From the NCBI GenBank assembly GCA_035376985.1, contig DAOSSA010000001.1, positions 1 through 64,000 of the forward strand: DNA of 64,000 nt, read 5' to 3'. How positions within the stretch are numbered: position 1 is the stretch's first letter; each line of letters opens with the position of its first letter. The translations under genes and the position numbers were made by a program. Shown one piece after another: positions 41,598 to 49,799 of this stretch. The notes beneath the pieces were generated by a model. The model worked only from the letters and a program-made list of their open reading frames with translations. It ran no database searches and was not told the origin of the DNA. This DNA is from Brevifilum sp029548365 (GTDB lineage: Bacteria > Chloroflexota > Anaerolineae > Anaerolineales > Anaerolineaceae).

Positions 41598-43214
41598 TCA
41601 ACCCTGCATTGGGCAAACCCCGACAGGGCAGACACCCAGGCGAATATGTGCTTCTACCTCAGCACGGAAATAAGTCAGCATATCTTTGAGTGGTGTGCCC
41701 GCTGTTTGACCCAGGCCACAATTTGAAAGATCGGTCAACTCTTGACTCAATTGCTGTAGTTCATCCAGGTCCTCAAGGGTTCCTTTGCCCCTTGCAATGC
41801 CATCTAATAAATCATACGCTCTTTTTGTGCCTATCCGGCAGGGTGTGCACTTTCCACAGCTTTCGACTTTGAAGAAATTGATTAAAACCTTGGCAAGATC
41901 CACAATGCAGACCTCGTCGTTGCAGATCAACAAAGCACCAGAACCAAGAGATACGCCCGCTTTTTTGAAGGATTCAAAATCCATCGGTGCATCCTGGAGG
42001 CTGGCCGGGATGATCGAGCCACTTGATCCACCCGTTTGAGCCATTTTAAAGCTGCCGGTTTTCATGCCTTTTGCGTAAATCGAGATGACTTCGCGCAGGG
42101 TTATCCCCATGGGAACTTCAATCAGCCCGGTAACATTGACATTACCCAGGATTGTGTATACTTTTGTTCCAGGGCTTGAGGGCGTTCCGAGGCTGCGATA
42201 CCAATCTGCGCCATTTCTCACAATCGGCGGGATGTTGGCAAAGGTTTCCACATTGTTGATTAGAGTGGGTTTTCCCCATAAGCCATAGGTTGTGGGGTAG
42301 GGCGGCCTGTTACGGGGTTCTCCTCGCTTACCCTCAATTGATTCAATGAGTGCGGTTTCTTCACCACAAATATAGGCACCCGCGCCGGCATGAACATGCA
42401 CCTTGAAGTTAAGACCTGAACCGAAAATGTTTTCTCCCAGGAAACCGTATTGCTCAGCATGTCTGATCGCTTTTTCCATCCGTTCAATGGCTAGCTGATA
42501 TTCACCGCGGATGTAGATATAACCCTCATCAGCACCAACAGCGTGGGCGGAGATTAACATTGCCTCAAGGATGGCGTGGGGGTCACCCTCAAGAACAACG
42601 CGGTCTTTGAAGGTGCCCGGTTCGCTTTCATCTGCATTACAGATCACATATTTTTTATCGCTTGATGTGCTTTTTACAAAGCCCCATTTCAGACCAGCAG
42701 GGAATCCAGCGCCTCCGCGGCCCTGCAATCTTGAGGACTTAATCAGGTCGATGACCTCTTCCGGGGTCATTTCAAGAGCCATTCCGAGCGCCTGGTATCC
42801 ATCGTTAGCGATATAATCTTCGATATCTTCCGGGTCGATTAATCCAACATTTTTCAAAACAACCCGGTTTTCCGCAGGCAATGTTCCTTTTCGAGCTGAC
42901 AGCCAGGCAACTTTACCGGACAGCTCATGAACAGGGGCTCGCTTTTCATCCACAATGCGACCCTTGTAGAGATGCTCTTCGACAATGTGTGGTACATCTG
43001 CCGGTGTTACAGGACCGTAAATTACAGCCTCGGGGTAAATGATGACCAGGGGGGAGGCATAGCTTGACCCAAGGTCCGATGCCAAAGTGAGAGATACTTC
43101 ATCGGCAAGGTTGTACTGGGACAATTGTTGTTGAAATTCTGCAAATATTTTTTCCGATCCACGCATTCGGCTTTCGGGATCATTGGAAACAAGGATCATT
43201 GATCGCACACTCAT
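41598..43214 (-). CDS. NuoF-like NADH-oxidising flavoprotein (second copy, no C-terminal ferredoxin)
   Basis: 538 residues. The NADH/FMN module is complete: LQGRGGAGFPAGLKW, CNADESEPGTFKDR, HAGAGAYICGEETALIESIEGKRGEPR and GKPTLINNVETFANIP. The [4Fe-4S] site SCGKCTPCRIGT plus LSNCGLGQ is present. The N-terminal thioredoxin-fold [2Fe-2S] domain (residues 1-110) contains no cysteine at all (ILVSNDPESRMRG, LASDLGSSYAS), so it cannot bind its usual cluster. The protein ends near VCPVGVCPMQG without the C-terminal 2[4Fe-4S] domain of its paralogue. A GAAGG site is present. Between nuoE2 and fdhA. Confidence 0.92.
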   Translation of the reverse strand: MSVRSMILVSNDPESRMRGSEKIFAEFQQQLSQYNLADEVSLTLASDLGSSYASPLVIIYPEAVIYGPVTPADVPHIVEEHLYKGRIVDEKRAPVHELSGKVAWLSARKGTLPAENRVVLKNVGLIDPEDIEDYIANDGYQALGMALEMTPEEVIDLIKSSRLQGRGGAGFPAGLKWGFVKSTSSDKKYVICNADESEPGTFKDRVVLEGDPHAILEAMLISAHAVGADEGYIYIRGEYQLAIERMEKAIRHAEQYGFLGENIFGSGLNFKVHVHAGAGAYICGEETALIESIEGKRGEPRNRPPYPTTYGLWGKPTLINNVETFANIPPIVRNGADWYRSLGTPSSPGTKVYTILGNVNVTGLIEVPMGITLREVISIYAKGMKTGSFKMAQTGGSSGSIIPASLQDAPMDFESFKKAGVSLGSGALLICNDEVCIVDLAKVLINFFKVESCGKCTPCRIGTKRAYDLLDGIARGKGTLEDLDELQQLSQELTDLSNCGLGQTAGTPLKDMLTYFRAEVEAHIRLGVCPVGVCPMQG

Positions 43215-43227
43215 AATTTACCTTCTC

Positions 43228-43707
43228 CTAATCATACCGGCTGAGAATAATCTTCACCTGTTCAGGTGTGACGTTCCCATACATGTCTGTATCAATCAAG
43301 ATGACGGGCCCAACACCACATACGCCCAGGCAACTTGTCGTCAGCAATGTCCATTTGTTGTCAGGACTCGTTTGACCGGGTTCCAAGTTAAGTGCCTCTT
43401 GCAGGGCTAAAAAAACCTCTCTTCCGCCCACAACATGGCAGGGAGCACTTTCACAGAACTGGATGACGTGTTTTCCGCGTGGCTGCGTTGAAAGCATGCG
43501 ATAGAAAGTGGCGACAGACAAAATCTCTTTTGTGGGCAGGTTCATCAAACCAGATAATTCTTTGATTGCAGGTTGTGAGATATATCCAAATTTGTTTGTG
43601 ATTGCTTGCAGAACAGGGATGAGATCTGCGCGCGCTGAACCAATGTTTTCAACAACTTCTCGGATATCGTCTAAGTTCTGTGCATCTTTGTTTTGATCAG
43701 ATGTCAT
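43228..43707 (-). CDS. NuoE-like [2Fe-2S] subunit (second copy)
   Basis: 159 residues. Thioredoxin-fold [2Fe-2S] protein of the NuoE/HydC family, which shuttles an electron to or from the NuoF flavin. The helical N-terminus is followed by VATFYRMLSTQPRGKHVIQFCESAPCHVVGG, with the second cysteine pair in TTSCLGVCGVGPVILID, so all four ligands are intact. AGAGGAG stands 7 bases before the ATG. It lies 13 bases before the second nuoF copy and 24 bases after the first, consistent with one operon. Confidence 0.93.
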   Translation of the reverse strand: MTSDQNKDAQNLDDIREVVENIGSARADLIPVLQAITNKFGYISQPAIKELSGLMNLPTKEILSVATFYRMLSTQPRGKHVIQFCESAPCHVVGGREVFLALQEALNLEPGQTSPDNKWTLLTTSCLGVCGVGPVILIDTDMYGNVTPEQVKIILSRYD

Positions 43708-43731
43708 ATCTTTCTCCTCTTGTAGGTCAAA

Positions 43732-45516
43732 TTATGTGATGCGAATGGCATCAAACTGGCATACCTGATAGCAAATGCCGCATTTTATGCAGATATCCTG
43801 GTCAATGACATGGGTTTCTTTGCGCTCCCCGGAAATGGCAGTAACCGGACAGTTGCGTGCACACACTGTACATCCTGTGCATGGTCCGTCTAAAATCTCA
43901 AATGTGATCAACGACCGACACACTTTTGCAGGACACCGTTTTTCATAAATGTGGGCTTTATATTCATCCATAAAGTGAGTTAATGTAGAGACAACAGGAT
44001 TTGGTGCACCTTGTCCAAGACCACAAAGGCTGTTTTGACGAATTTGTTCGCTGAGTTCCTGCAATTCAACAAGATCTTCTTCGGTTCCACGACCTTCACA
44101 AATGCCTTCGAGAATTTCAAGCAAGCGATGAGTTCCGACCCGGCATGGGACGCACTTACCGCATGATTCATCCTGGGTGAATTCCATGAAGAAACGTGCG
44201 ATGTCCACCATGCAAGTATCTTCATCCATGACGATCATGCCGCCCGAACCCATAATTGAGCCAGCTTGACCAAGGGTCTCATAGTCGACAGGTAAATCAA
44301 TGAGGCTTTCAGGTAAACATCCACCCATTGGGCCACCGGTTTGGATCGCTTTGAATTTCTTATCTCCTTTGATACCACCACCGACATCAAAAATAATATC
44401 TCTTAATGAAATACCAAAGGGGACTTCGATTAAGCCAGTGTTTTTTACATCACCGGCTAAAGCAAAAGTTTTAGTTCCTTTGCTTTTTTCAGTACCCATG
44501 CTCGAGAACCACTCCGCGCCTTTTAAAATAATCTGCGGCACATTCGCGTAGGTTTCAACGTTATTGATGTTGGTCGGCTTACCCCACAATCCTTTAACTG
44601 CCGGGAAAGGCGGTCTGGCACGCGGTTCCCCACGTTTGCCTTCAATTGACGCTAATAATGCAGTTTCTTCTCCACAGACAAAGGCACCTGCTCCCACCCG
44701 AACTTCCAAATCGAAGCTGAAATCAGTTCCCATAATATTCTTGCCCAGCAATCCGAAAGAACGAGCTTGTTTAATCGCCAGATTCACTGTGCTGACGGCG
44801 ATGGGGTACTCTGCACGACAGTAAATATAACCCTGCCTTGCGCCAACAGCATAGGCGGCAATAATCATGCCTTCAATCACCGAATGAGGATCACCTTCTA
44901 AAACTCGACGATTCATGAAAGCGCCAGGGTCTCCCTCGTCTGCGTTACAGACGATATACTTGATATCGCCTTCAGCTTGTTTTGCAAATCGCCATTTCAA
45001 ACCGGTTGGAAAGCCTGCGCCGCCGCGCCCACGTAATTTTGCATCCAGTATTTCCTGAATGACATCATCAGGGGACATCTCACTGAGGACTTTTCCAAGC
45101 GCCATATAACCATCATATGCAAAATAGTCTTCAATATTACGAGGATCGATGACGCCAATGTTGCGAAGAACAACCCTGATTTCTTTTGTCTTTGGTGCGC
45201 TCAGTTCCTCATCGATAGAATCTATCATCACAGCTTCATATTGTTTTAAAATGCGGCCTTTGATGAAATGCTCTTCTACCAGACGGGGGATATCATAATA
45301 TGTCAGGTTGGTATAATGGGTCCCTTCGGGATATATCATCAAATCAGGCCCAAGGAGCTGAGGATCTCCTATACGAGTAGTTTCAAGGATTTGAACTTCG
45401 TCAATCAAGCCCTGTTTAATTAATTCATCTTGCAAACTGGTAATTAATTCGTATGCACCTTTCTCGACGCATACCGGGTCAACGGAAACGAGCACAGTCG
45501 ATCTGTAAAAAGCCAT
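43732..45516 (-). CDS. NuoF-like NADH-oxidising flavoprotein with C-terminal 2[4Fe-4S] domain (first copy)
   Basis: 594 residues, like HydB of bifurcating hydrogenases. NADH/FMN module: LRGRGGAGFPTGLKW, CNADEGDPGAFMNR, GAGAFVCGEETALLASIEGKRGEPR, KPTNINNVETYANVP. [4Fe-4S] site: SCGKCVPCRVGT and SLCGLGQ. The C-terminal ferredoxin part is CTGCTVCARNCPVTAISG and CIKCGICYQVCQFDAI. The N-terminal thioredoxin-fold domain retains only one of four ligand cysteines (VSVDPVCVEKG; the TGCxGxC pair reads TTRIGDP). HydB-type proteins hold the flavin where NADH and ferredoxin electrons meet in bifurcation. AAGGA precedes the ATG. Confidence 0.93.
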   Translation of the reverse strand: MAFYRSTVLVSVDPVCVEKGAYELITSLQDELIKQGLIDEVQILETTRIGDPQLLGPDLMIYPEGTHYTNLTYYDIPRLVEEHFIKGRILKQYEAVMIDSIDEELSAPKTKEIRVVLRNIGVIDPRNIEDYFAYDGYMALGKVLSEMSPDDVIQEILDAKLRGRGGAGFPTGLKWRFAKQAEGDIKYIVCNADEGDPGAFMNRRVLEGDPHSVIEGMIIAAYAVGARQGYIYCRAEYPIAVSTVNLAIKQARSFGLLGKNIMGTDFSFDLEVRVGAGAFVCGEETALLASIEGKRGEPRARPPFPAVKGLWGKPTNINNVETYANVPQIILKGAEWFSSMGTEKSKGTKTFALAGDVKNTGLIEVPFGISLRDIIFDVGGGIKGDKKFKAIQTGGPMGGCLPESLIDLPVDYETLGQAGSIMGSGGMIVMDEDTCMVDIARFFMEFTQDESCGKCVPCRVGTHRLLEILEGICEGRGTEEDLVELQELSEQIRQNSLCGLGQGAPNPVVSTLTHFMDEYKAHIYEKRCPAKVCRSLITFEILDGPCTGCTVCARNCPVTAISGERKETHVIDQDICIKCGICYQVCQFDAIRIT

Positions 45517-45572
45517 AGTTTTCCTTTTAATTTATCAATCGATTGTCAAGTAAAAAAAGCATCTATTGCTTT

Positions 45573-45941
45573 TTAACTTTTCACAGTGTAATCGGAACAA
45601 ATGTTGCCATTGACAACATGTTCTTCCATGATGATTTTCACTATTTCAGGCGAGACCAGGCCATAAGTCACTTTTTCTTCACCAGGAAGAATCACCTGAA
45701 CAACCGGCTCATAAGAATCAATGCCAATATTACCGGTTTGGCGGATGATAATGTCTTCCAGGTTGTGGTGGTCTACGTAGTCAAGGATGGCTTTGAGGGT
45801 TTCTCTGGCACCTGCGGCAATACCAACCGTTCCCATCCCAACGATGATTTCTGTTTTGCCGGATTGTGATTTTAATTCCTGCTTTTTTAAAGCTTCTTCT
45901 CTAATACGTTTCAAATCGTCAAGTGATTTAATAACTGGCAT
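45573..45941 (-). CDS. Thioredoxin-fold ferredoxin-like protein lacking cluster cysteines
   Basis: 122 residues. Sequence layout is that of the small thioredoxin-like [2Fe-2S] ferredoxins found in HydABC-type clusters (HndB-like): VGMGTVGIAAGARETLKAILDYVDHHNLEDIIIRQTGNIGIDSYEPVVQVILPGEEKVTYGLVSPEIVKIIMEEHV. In usual members the motifs read GTCGIAAG and TGCIGLC. Here they read GTVGIAAG and TGNIGID, and the protein has a single cysteine near its C-terminus. It therefore probably carries no cluster and acts structurally or as a decoy or regulator. Between the ATPase-fold gene and nuoF. Confidence 0.85.
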   Translation of the reverse strand: MPVIKSLDDLKRIREEALKKQELKSQSGKTEIIVGMGTVGIAAGARETLKAILDYVDHHNLEDIIIRQTGNIGIDSYEPVVQVILPGEEKVTYGLVSPEIVKIIMEEHVVNGNICSDYTVKS

Positions 45942-45946
45942 AGTCT

Positions 45947-46501
45947 CTAATCTCCTTTTTCGTTTAGAACTTCCATAATACTTTCAGCAATAAAAGATCG
46001 GATGAAACGGATCACTTCGGGTTCTGTGATCGATACACCATCCAGCTCTTTTTTAACCTCATGATCATCAAAATTGAATTCTCTTCCATTCCTTTTCACG
46101 GTGAATACCCAGTTAATTTCCGGAGTGCCAAGGACAAGGGTTAATAATGTATCAGTAATGTTTCCTAATGGCATTCTATCAATATGGCTGTGCTTAAACA
46201 CAACGCTAATATGGGTGCCTTTCCCTAATTCAGATTTGATAGAAAACCATCCGTCACATGATTCAGCCGCATACTTCAATAGAGGGATTCCAAGTCCAAC
46301 CGCTCTTTCAGTGCGGCTTGTCGTAAAAGGGTCGGTGATACTTTTTACCGTTTCTTCGGTCATCCCTTTGCCATTATCAATGATTTCAATTGTAAGCGTA
46401 TCTTCGATCAGATTCTCATCGATCAAAATGCTGATCCGATCAGCACCTGCGGTGACACTGTTTGCCGCGATATCCAGTATATGCAGGCAAAGCTCTCTCA
46501 A
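45947..46501 (-). CDS. Stand-alone HATPase-fold protein (histidine kinase-like ATPase)
   Basis: 184 residues. N-box LHILDIAANSVTAGADRISI, G1 IIDNGKGMTEETV, G2 VGLGIPLLKYAAE and GKGTHISVVF form a GHKL-type ATP-binding domain. There is no sensor, dimerisation or phosphoacceptor domain. About 70 extra residues follow the ATPase core (ITDTLLTLVLGTPEINWVFTVKRNG). Family knowledge: such proteins accompany NuoE/NuoF genes in many [FeFe] hydrogenase clusters of anaerobes, with no proven role. The gene starts with TTG directly after the nuoE stop. Confidence 0.87.
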   Translation of the reverse strand: MRELCLHILDIAANSVTAGADRISILIDENLIEDTLTIEIIDNGKGMTEETVKSITDPFTTSRTERAVGLGIPLLKYAAESCDGWFSIKSELGKGTHISVVFKHSHIDRMPLGNITDTLLTLVLGTPEINWVFTVKRNGREFNFDDHEVKKELDGVSITEPEVIRFIRSFIAESIMEVLNEKGD

Positions 46502-47020
46502 TTATTCCGTCTCACTTTTTAAGATATCTTGAAGGATTCTTGGAAATCTGTTTGGTTGCACTCGACCGTGAACGTTGTCATCAACAACGACAACCGGAGC
46601 CTGGCTGCAGGCGCCAACACAGCGACAGAGTTCTAAGGTAATCAAGCCGTCTTCAGTGGTTTCACCGGGTTCGATATTCAGGATCTGCTTTGCCTTGTCA
46701 ATAATCTGGTTGATACCGCTTACATAGCATGCCGTTCCTACGCAGAATTTAACGGTGTGTTTGCCGCGTGGCGTGGTGGTGAAAAACGAATAAAAAGAGA
46801 CAACTCCATGAATGCGGCTGATCGGTTCACCGAGTTTTTCTGCGACATAAGCTTGCATCGCCTGTGAAATGAAGCCAATTTCTGACTGTATCTCGTTCAG
46901 CACCACCATGGTTGCCCCGACAATGCCTTCATTCTCTTGAAGGATCCGGTCGATCTTCTCTTTTTGTTCAGGTATGTTGAGAGGGTCTCCTGCGGGTATC
47001 TTGTTAATTGTTTTCGGCAT
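46502..47020 (-). CDS. NuoE-like [2Fe-2S] subunit (first copy)
   Basis: 172 residues. N-terminal helical part and thioredoxin-fold domain with all four cluster cysteines: VKFCVGTACYVSG and LELCRCVGACSQAPVVVVDD. IHGVVSFYSFFTTTPRGKH is the family core. Equivalent to HydC/HndA of NAD(P)-linked hydrogenases. GGAG lies 11 bases before the ATG. It is followed without a gap by the ATPase-fold gene, and by nuoF after one more small gene, the same order as in bifurcating hydrogenase clusters. Confidence 0.93.
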   Translation of the reverse strand: MPKTINKIPAGDPLNIPEQKEKIDRILQENEGIVGATMVVLNEIQSEIGFISQAMQAYVAEKLGEPISRIHGVVSFYSFFTTTPRGKHTVKFCVGTACYVSGINQIIDKAKQILNIEPGETTEDGLITLELCRCVGACSQAPVVVVDDNVHGRVQPNRFPRILQDILKSETE

Positions 47021-47154
47021 CTATATTTATTCTCCAAATAAGTCACAAATCGCATGTGCGCGTTAATTTTGGTTGTAAAATTAACCAGAGATCAGTTTAG
47101 TCCGGCTTTCAATTCTGGTCAATACACAAATGTCATATTTAAGGGGGAAAATCA

Positions 47155-47919
47155 TCAAAAGGATGGACATAAACAAAAGCACCGCCCACTTTCATTTTTA
47201 AGAGCCATTTTCATCTCCGAAATCGTTGGATTGGCGATCGAAAATTGGTTAACGCCTAAAAAATCATCCAGGTAGTGGACATCTCCGCTTTGGATGAGCG
47301 GATAATTCCTGGTCTGGGGATGGTTTTCCCAAGCTTGTTCGACAGTGATATGGCGAGAAATTTCAAGGGCTTCTATAGGCAGGTCAGGCGGAACAAAACC
47401 CAAATGATAAAAAAGCCCAAATACCTGGCGGTTGACATGTGCTGGAATAAATAATCCTCCTAAATCATCGACGAAATAAAAGACTCTGTCAAAGCTGAGG
47501 TTCGTGGATGTAATTAAAAGCTGTTTTTTGCGGCGTAGAAATTCACCTGTCGCATCAACGACAAATTGCTCTCCAAAAAACTCGATGTTATTTTCAAAAT
47601 CGGGGAGGTTCTTGTCAACCAAAGATTGTAAGTCCAGTAATTGATCCAGTTCATCAAATAAGCAGAGGACGTGAACATCCTCCTGGGTTTGTATCTCTAT
47701 TCCAGGCAGGACAGCCAGATCTGTGCCCTGGGCCGCTTCCATGACAGCGCTGATGTTGTCACTGGCGTTGTGATCTGTAATGGCGATCAGATTTATCCCA
47801 TGCTCCAGAGCAGTACTCACGATTAATGGGGGAATCATCTCAATGCTCGCGCACGGTGACAGTACGGTATGGATGTGCAGCTCAGATCGGAATATTTTTA
47901 ACTGAATTTTGTCTGGCAC
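47155..47919 (-). CDS. PHP-domain metal-dependent phosphoesterase
   Basis: 254 residues. Metal-binding motifs: FRSELHIHTVLSPCAS (HIHT), LIAITDHNASDN, VLPGIEIQT, FIPAHVNR and the C-terminal SGDVHYLDD. PHP proteins hydrolyse phosphate esters. This subgroup is often next to NuoE and DRTGG genes in anaerobes and has no assigned substrate. Starts with GTG at 47919, two bases after the stop of the DRTGG-like gene. 134 bases separate it from nuoE1. Confidence 0.88.
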   Translation of the reverse strand: MPDKIQLKIFRSELHIHTVLSPCASIEMIPPLIVSTALEHGINLIAITDHNASDNISAVMEAAQGTDLAVLPGIEIQTQEDVHVLCLFDELDQLLDLQSLVDKNLPDFENNIEFFGEQFVVDATGEFLRRKKQLLITSTNLSFDRVFYFVDDLGGLFIPAHVNRQVFGLFYHLGFVPPDLPIEALEISRHITVEQAWENHPQTRNYPLIQSGDVHYLDDFLGVNQFSIANPTISEMKMALKNESGRCFCLCPSF

Positions 47920-47920
47920 A

Positions 47921-48271
47921 CTAAGCCTTAGACCCTATTAGACCAAGTTCCCAAAGACGTCCGACCACCTCGAAATTTGATGCTTTTGTAGCCAGGATAG
48001 TCACTTCTTTTTCGTTAGCTTTTTCGATCGTATCATCACCTGGCTGTGCATCTTCAGTGACGATGATAGCTGCCAGGTCTAAAAGAGCGGCCACTGCTAC
48101 AATGTTGCCATGAGCCATGAGTGTGATCCACAAACCATCTGGTTCAGCGCCGGTCATCACACAGCTGAGTAAGTCTGAGCAATAACCACTGTTGACTGGC
48201 ACGGCTGAAAAATCAACCGGTTCTGTGAGGACTTTCAGGTCTAATTTTTGTATGATCTCATCTAATTGCAT
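47921..48271 (-). CDS. DRTGG-like domain protein (second copy)
   Basis: 116 residues. Similar in size and layout to the DRTGG protein encoded at 49287-49658: a strand-helix N-terminus MQLDEIIQKLDLKVLT, a central SDLLSCVMTGAEPDGLWITLMAHGNIVAVAALLDLAAIIVTEDAQPGDDTIEKANEKEVTILAT and a short last helix. DRTGG domains occur in phosphotransacetylase and HPr kinase relatives and may bind a ligand. GGAG lies about 8 bases before the ATG. Directly precedes the PHP gene, likely co-translated. Confidence 0.8.
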   Translation of the reverse strand: MQLDEIIQKLDLKVLTEPVDFSAVPVNSGYCSDLLSCVMTGAEPDGLWITLMAHGNIVAVAALLDLAAIIVTEDAQPGDDTIEKANEKEVTILATKASNFEVVGRLWELGLIGSKA

Positions 48272-48301
48272 ATTGTTTCTCCTCGTTTAATTGTGAACAG
48301 G

Positions 48302-49273
48302 TTATTCTTCTTTTGCTGGTGTTCCGTTGTTCTCGTTTAAATACATGATCATGTAAAGATTTGTGCCGCGTTCTCTTGAGGAAATTAATCGCATTTCATC
48401 AACACAACGATTGATATTTATCAGGCCCATTCCGGCGCCAAACCCCATTTCACGAATTTCGTGTGTGGCTGTTGAATAACCTGTTTGCATAGCCTTTTCA
48501 ATATCAATAATTCCGGGGCCATCATCGTAAGCTTCCATGGTGATCTTGTAGGGCTCGATTTCAACTCGAAGCGACCCACCATGGTTTGTGTGGATGATCA
48601 GGTTCATTTCAGCTTCATAAACCGCGATGCCACAACGGCGGGCAAGCTGGGGTGATGCTCCCAGGCGTAGGAGTGCGCGTTTGATCTTGCTAGAGGCATT
48701 ACCTCCGTGCACGAAGTCGCCCTTTCGGATATCATAACGCAGGATCAGGCTGGTGCGACCGGAAACAATATCTTCAAACAAGTGGCTGGCTCGATACCGA
48801 ATGACCTCTTCTTCGTGGTAATCACGTTGAAGTGCAGTAAGAAGCCCGTTGGAAATATCTCCCTTGGTGATGATACCCACTAAATGCCCTTCAGCATCCA
48901 ACACAGGAAGTCGGCCAAAGTTGGTTCGTGCAAAGGTTTTTAGTGCTTCAACCACCGGATCATTTGCGTTAACAGTGATTGGTGATAGGGTCATATATTC
49001 TCGTACGGATCCGTTAAGGTCATTATTTCTTAATGACCGAATTAGATCTTCCAAGCTCAGGATTCCGATCAATTCGCCTTCAAATGTAACCGGTGCACCG
49101 GAGAACCGGTTTTCTTGAAAGATGGATAATACAGTCTCCATTTTCATTTCAGGGTTAAGACAAAAGGGATCTTTCGTCATAACCTCGTGAATGCGCAGTT
49201 CATAGGCCAGTTCTTCACCCCTTGTGATGTCACTTGCATACAAATCGGTAATTTTTTGTTTTTGAGCGGCCAT
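48302..49273 (-). CDS. CBS-pair protein fused to an anti-sigma-type ATPase domain
   Basis: 323 residues. Two CBS domains (about residues 25-150): HEVMTKDPFCLNPEMKMETVLSIFQENRFSGAPV and REYMTLSPITVNANDPVVEALKTFARTNFGRLPVLDAEGHLVGIITKGDI; these usually sense adenine nucleotides. A GHKL ATPase domain like RsbW/SpoIIAB follows (about residues 175-315), with N-box GIAVYEAEMNLIIH, G1 AYDDGPGIIDIEKAMQTG and G2 FGAGMGLININR. Combines an energy sensor with a kinase-like fold. GAGGGA precedes the ATG. Probably regulates the linked dehydrogenase complex (inference). Confidence 0.88.
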   Translation of the reverse strand: MAAQKQKITDLYASDITRGEELAYELRIHEVMTKDPFCLNPEMKMETVLSIFQENRFSGAPVTFEGELIGILSLEDLIRSLRNNDLNGSVREYMTLSPITVNANDPVVEALKTFARTNFGRLPVLDAEGHLVGIITKGDISNGLLTALQRDYHEEEVIRYRASHLFEDIVSGRTSLILRYDIRKGDFVHGGNASSKIKRALLRLGASPQLARRCGIAVYEAEMNLIIHTNHGGSLRVEIEPYKITMEAYDDGPGIIDIEKAMQTGYSTATHEIREMGFGAGMGLININRCVDEMRLISSRERGTNLYMIMYLNENNGTPAKEE

Positions 49274-49286
49274 AATCCCTCAATTT

Positions 49287-49658
49287 TTATGTATTAAAAT
49301 CTTCGAGCGATTGCTTTTCAAAACTCTTCATGCCGGCTTTATACAGAATTCCACAAGCTTCAAACATTCCGAGGTTTGTGGTAATTATCGAAATGTTCTC
49401 TTCGTTAGCGAGATCAATTGTTTCTTCTTCTGGCTGTTTACCCCGGACAAATATGATGGCATGAATATCCGCAATTATCGCTGTGCGGATGACTTGAGGG
49501 TTGCATAAGCCGGTCAGCAGAGCAGCCCCCGGGCTGATTGATGCCAGTACGTCACTCATCAGATCCGCTCCCATTGCACCATCAATTTTTTCGTTCTGAT
49601 CGTAATGGTCAGTCAGAAGTTTTCCTTCAACCAGTGAGATAATCTCTTTTAATTGCAT
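49287..49658 (-). CDS. DRTGG domain protein (first copy)
   Basis: 123 residues. MQLKEIISLVEGKLLT, then GADLMSDVLASISPGAALLTGLCNPQVIRTAIIADIHAIIFVRGKQPEEETIDLANEENISIITTNLGMFEACGILYKAG. The RGKxP and TTNLGMFEACGILY segments are typical of the DRTGG proteins beside hydrogenase genes in anaerobes. No catalytic motif is known. AAGGGA precedes the ATG. First gene of the long minus-strand run and divergent from hisS. Confidence 0.85.
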   Translation of the reverse strand: MQLKEIISLVEGKLLTDHYDQNEKIDGAMGADLMSDVLASISPGAALLTGLCNPQVIRTAIIADIHAIIFVRGKQPEEETIDLANEENISIITTNLGMFEACGILYKAGMKSFEKQSLEDFNT

Positions 49659-49799
49659 GGTTCCCTTTCACCCAATGATATTGTTCTTATATATATTCTA
49701 TCTTATAACTGTGAAAGCTTCACCACTTAAGGTTAAACTTTTTTAGACGCGGTAGAATTACAATGTTTAATAAACAACTGAATTGAACTTGAGGCGATC

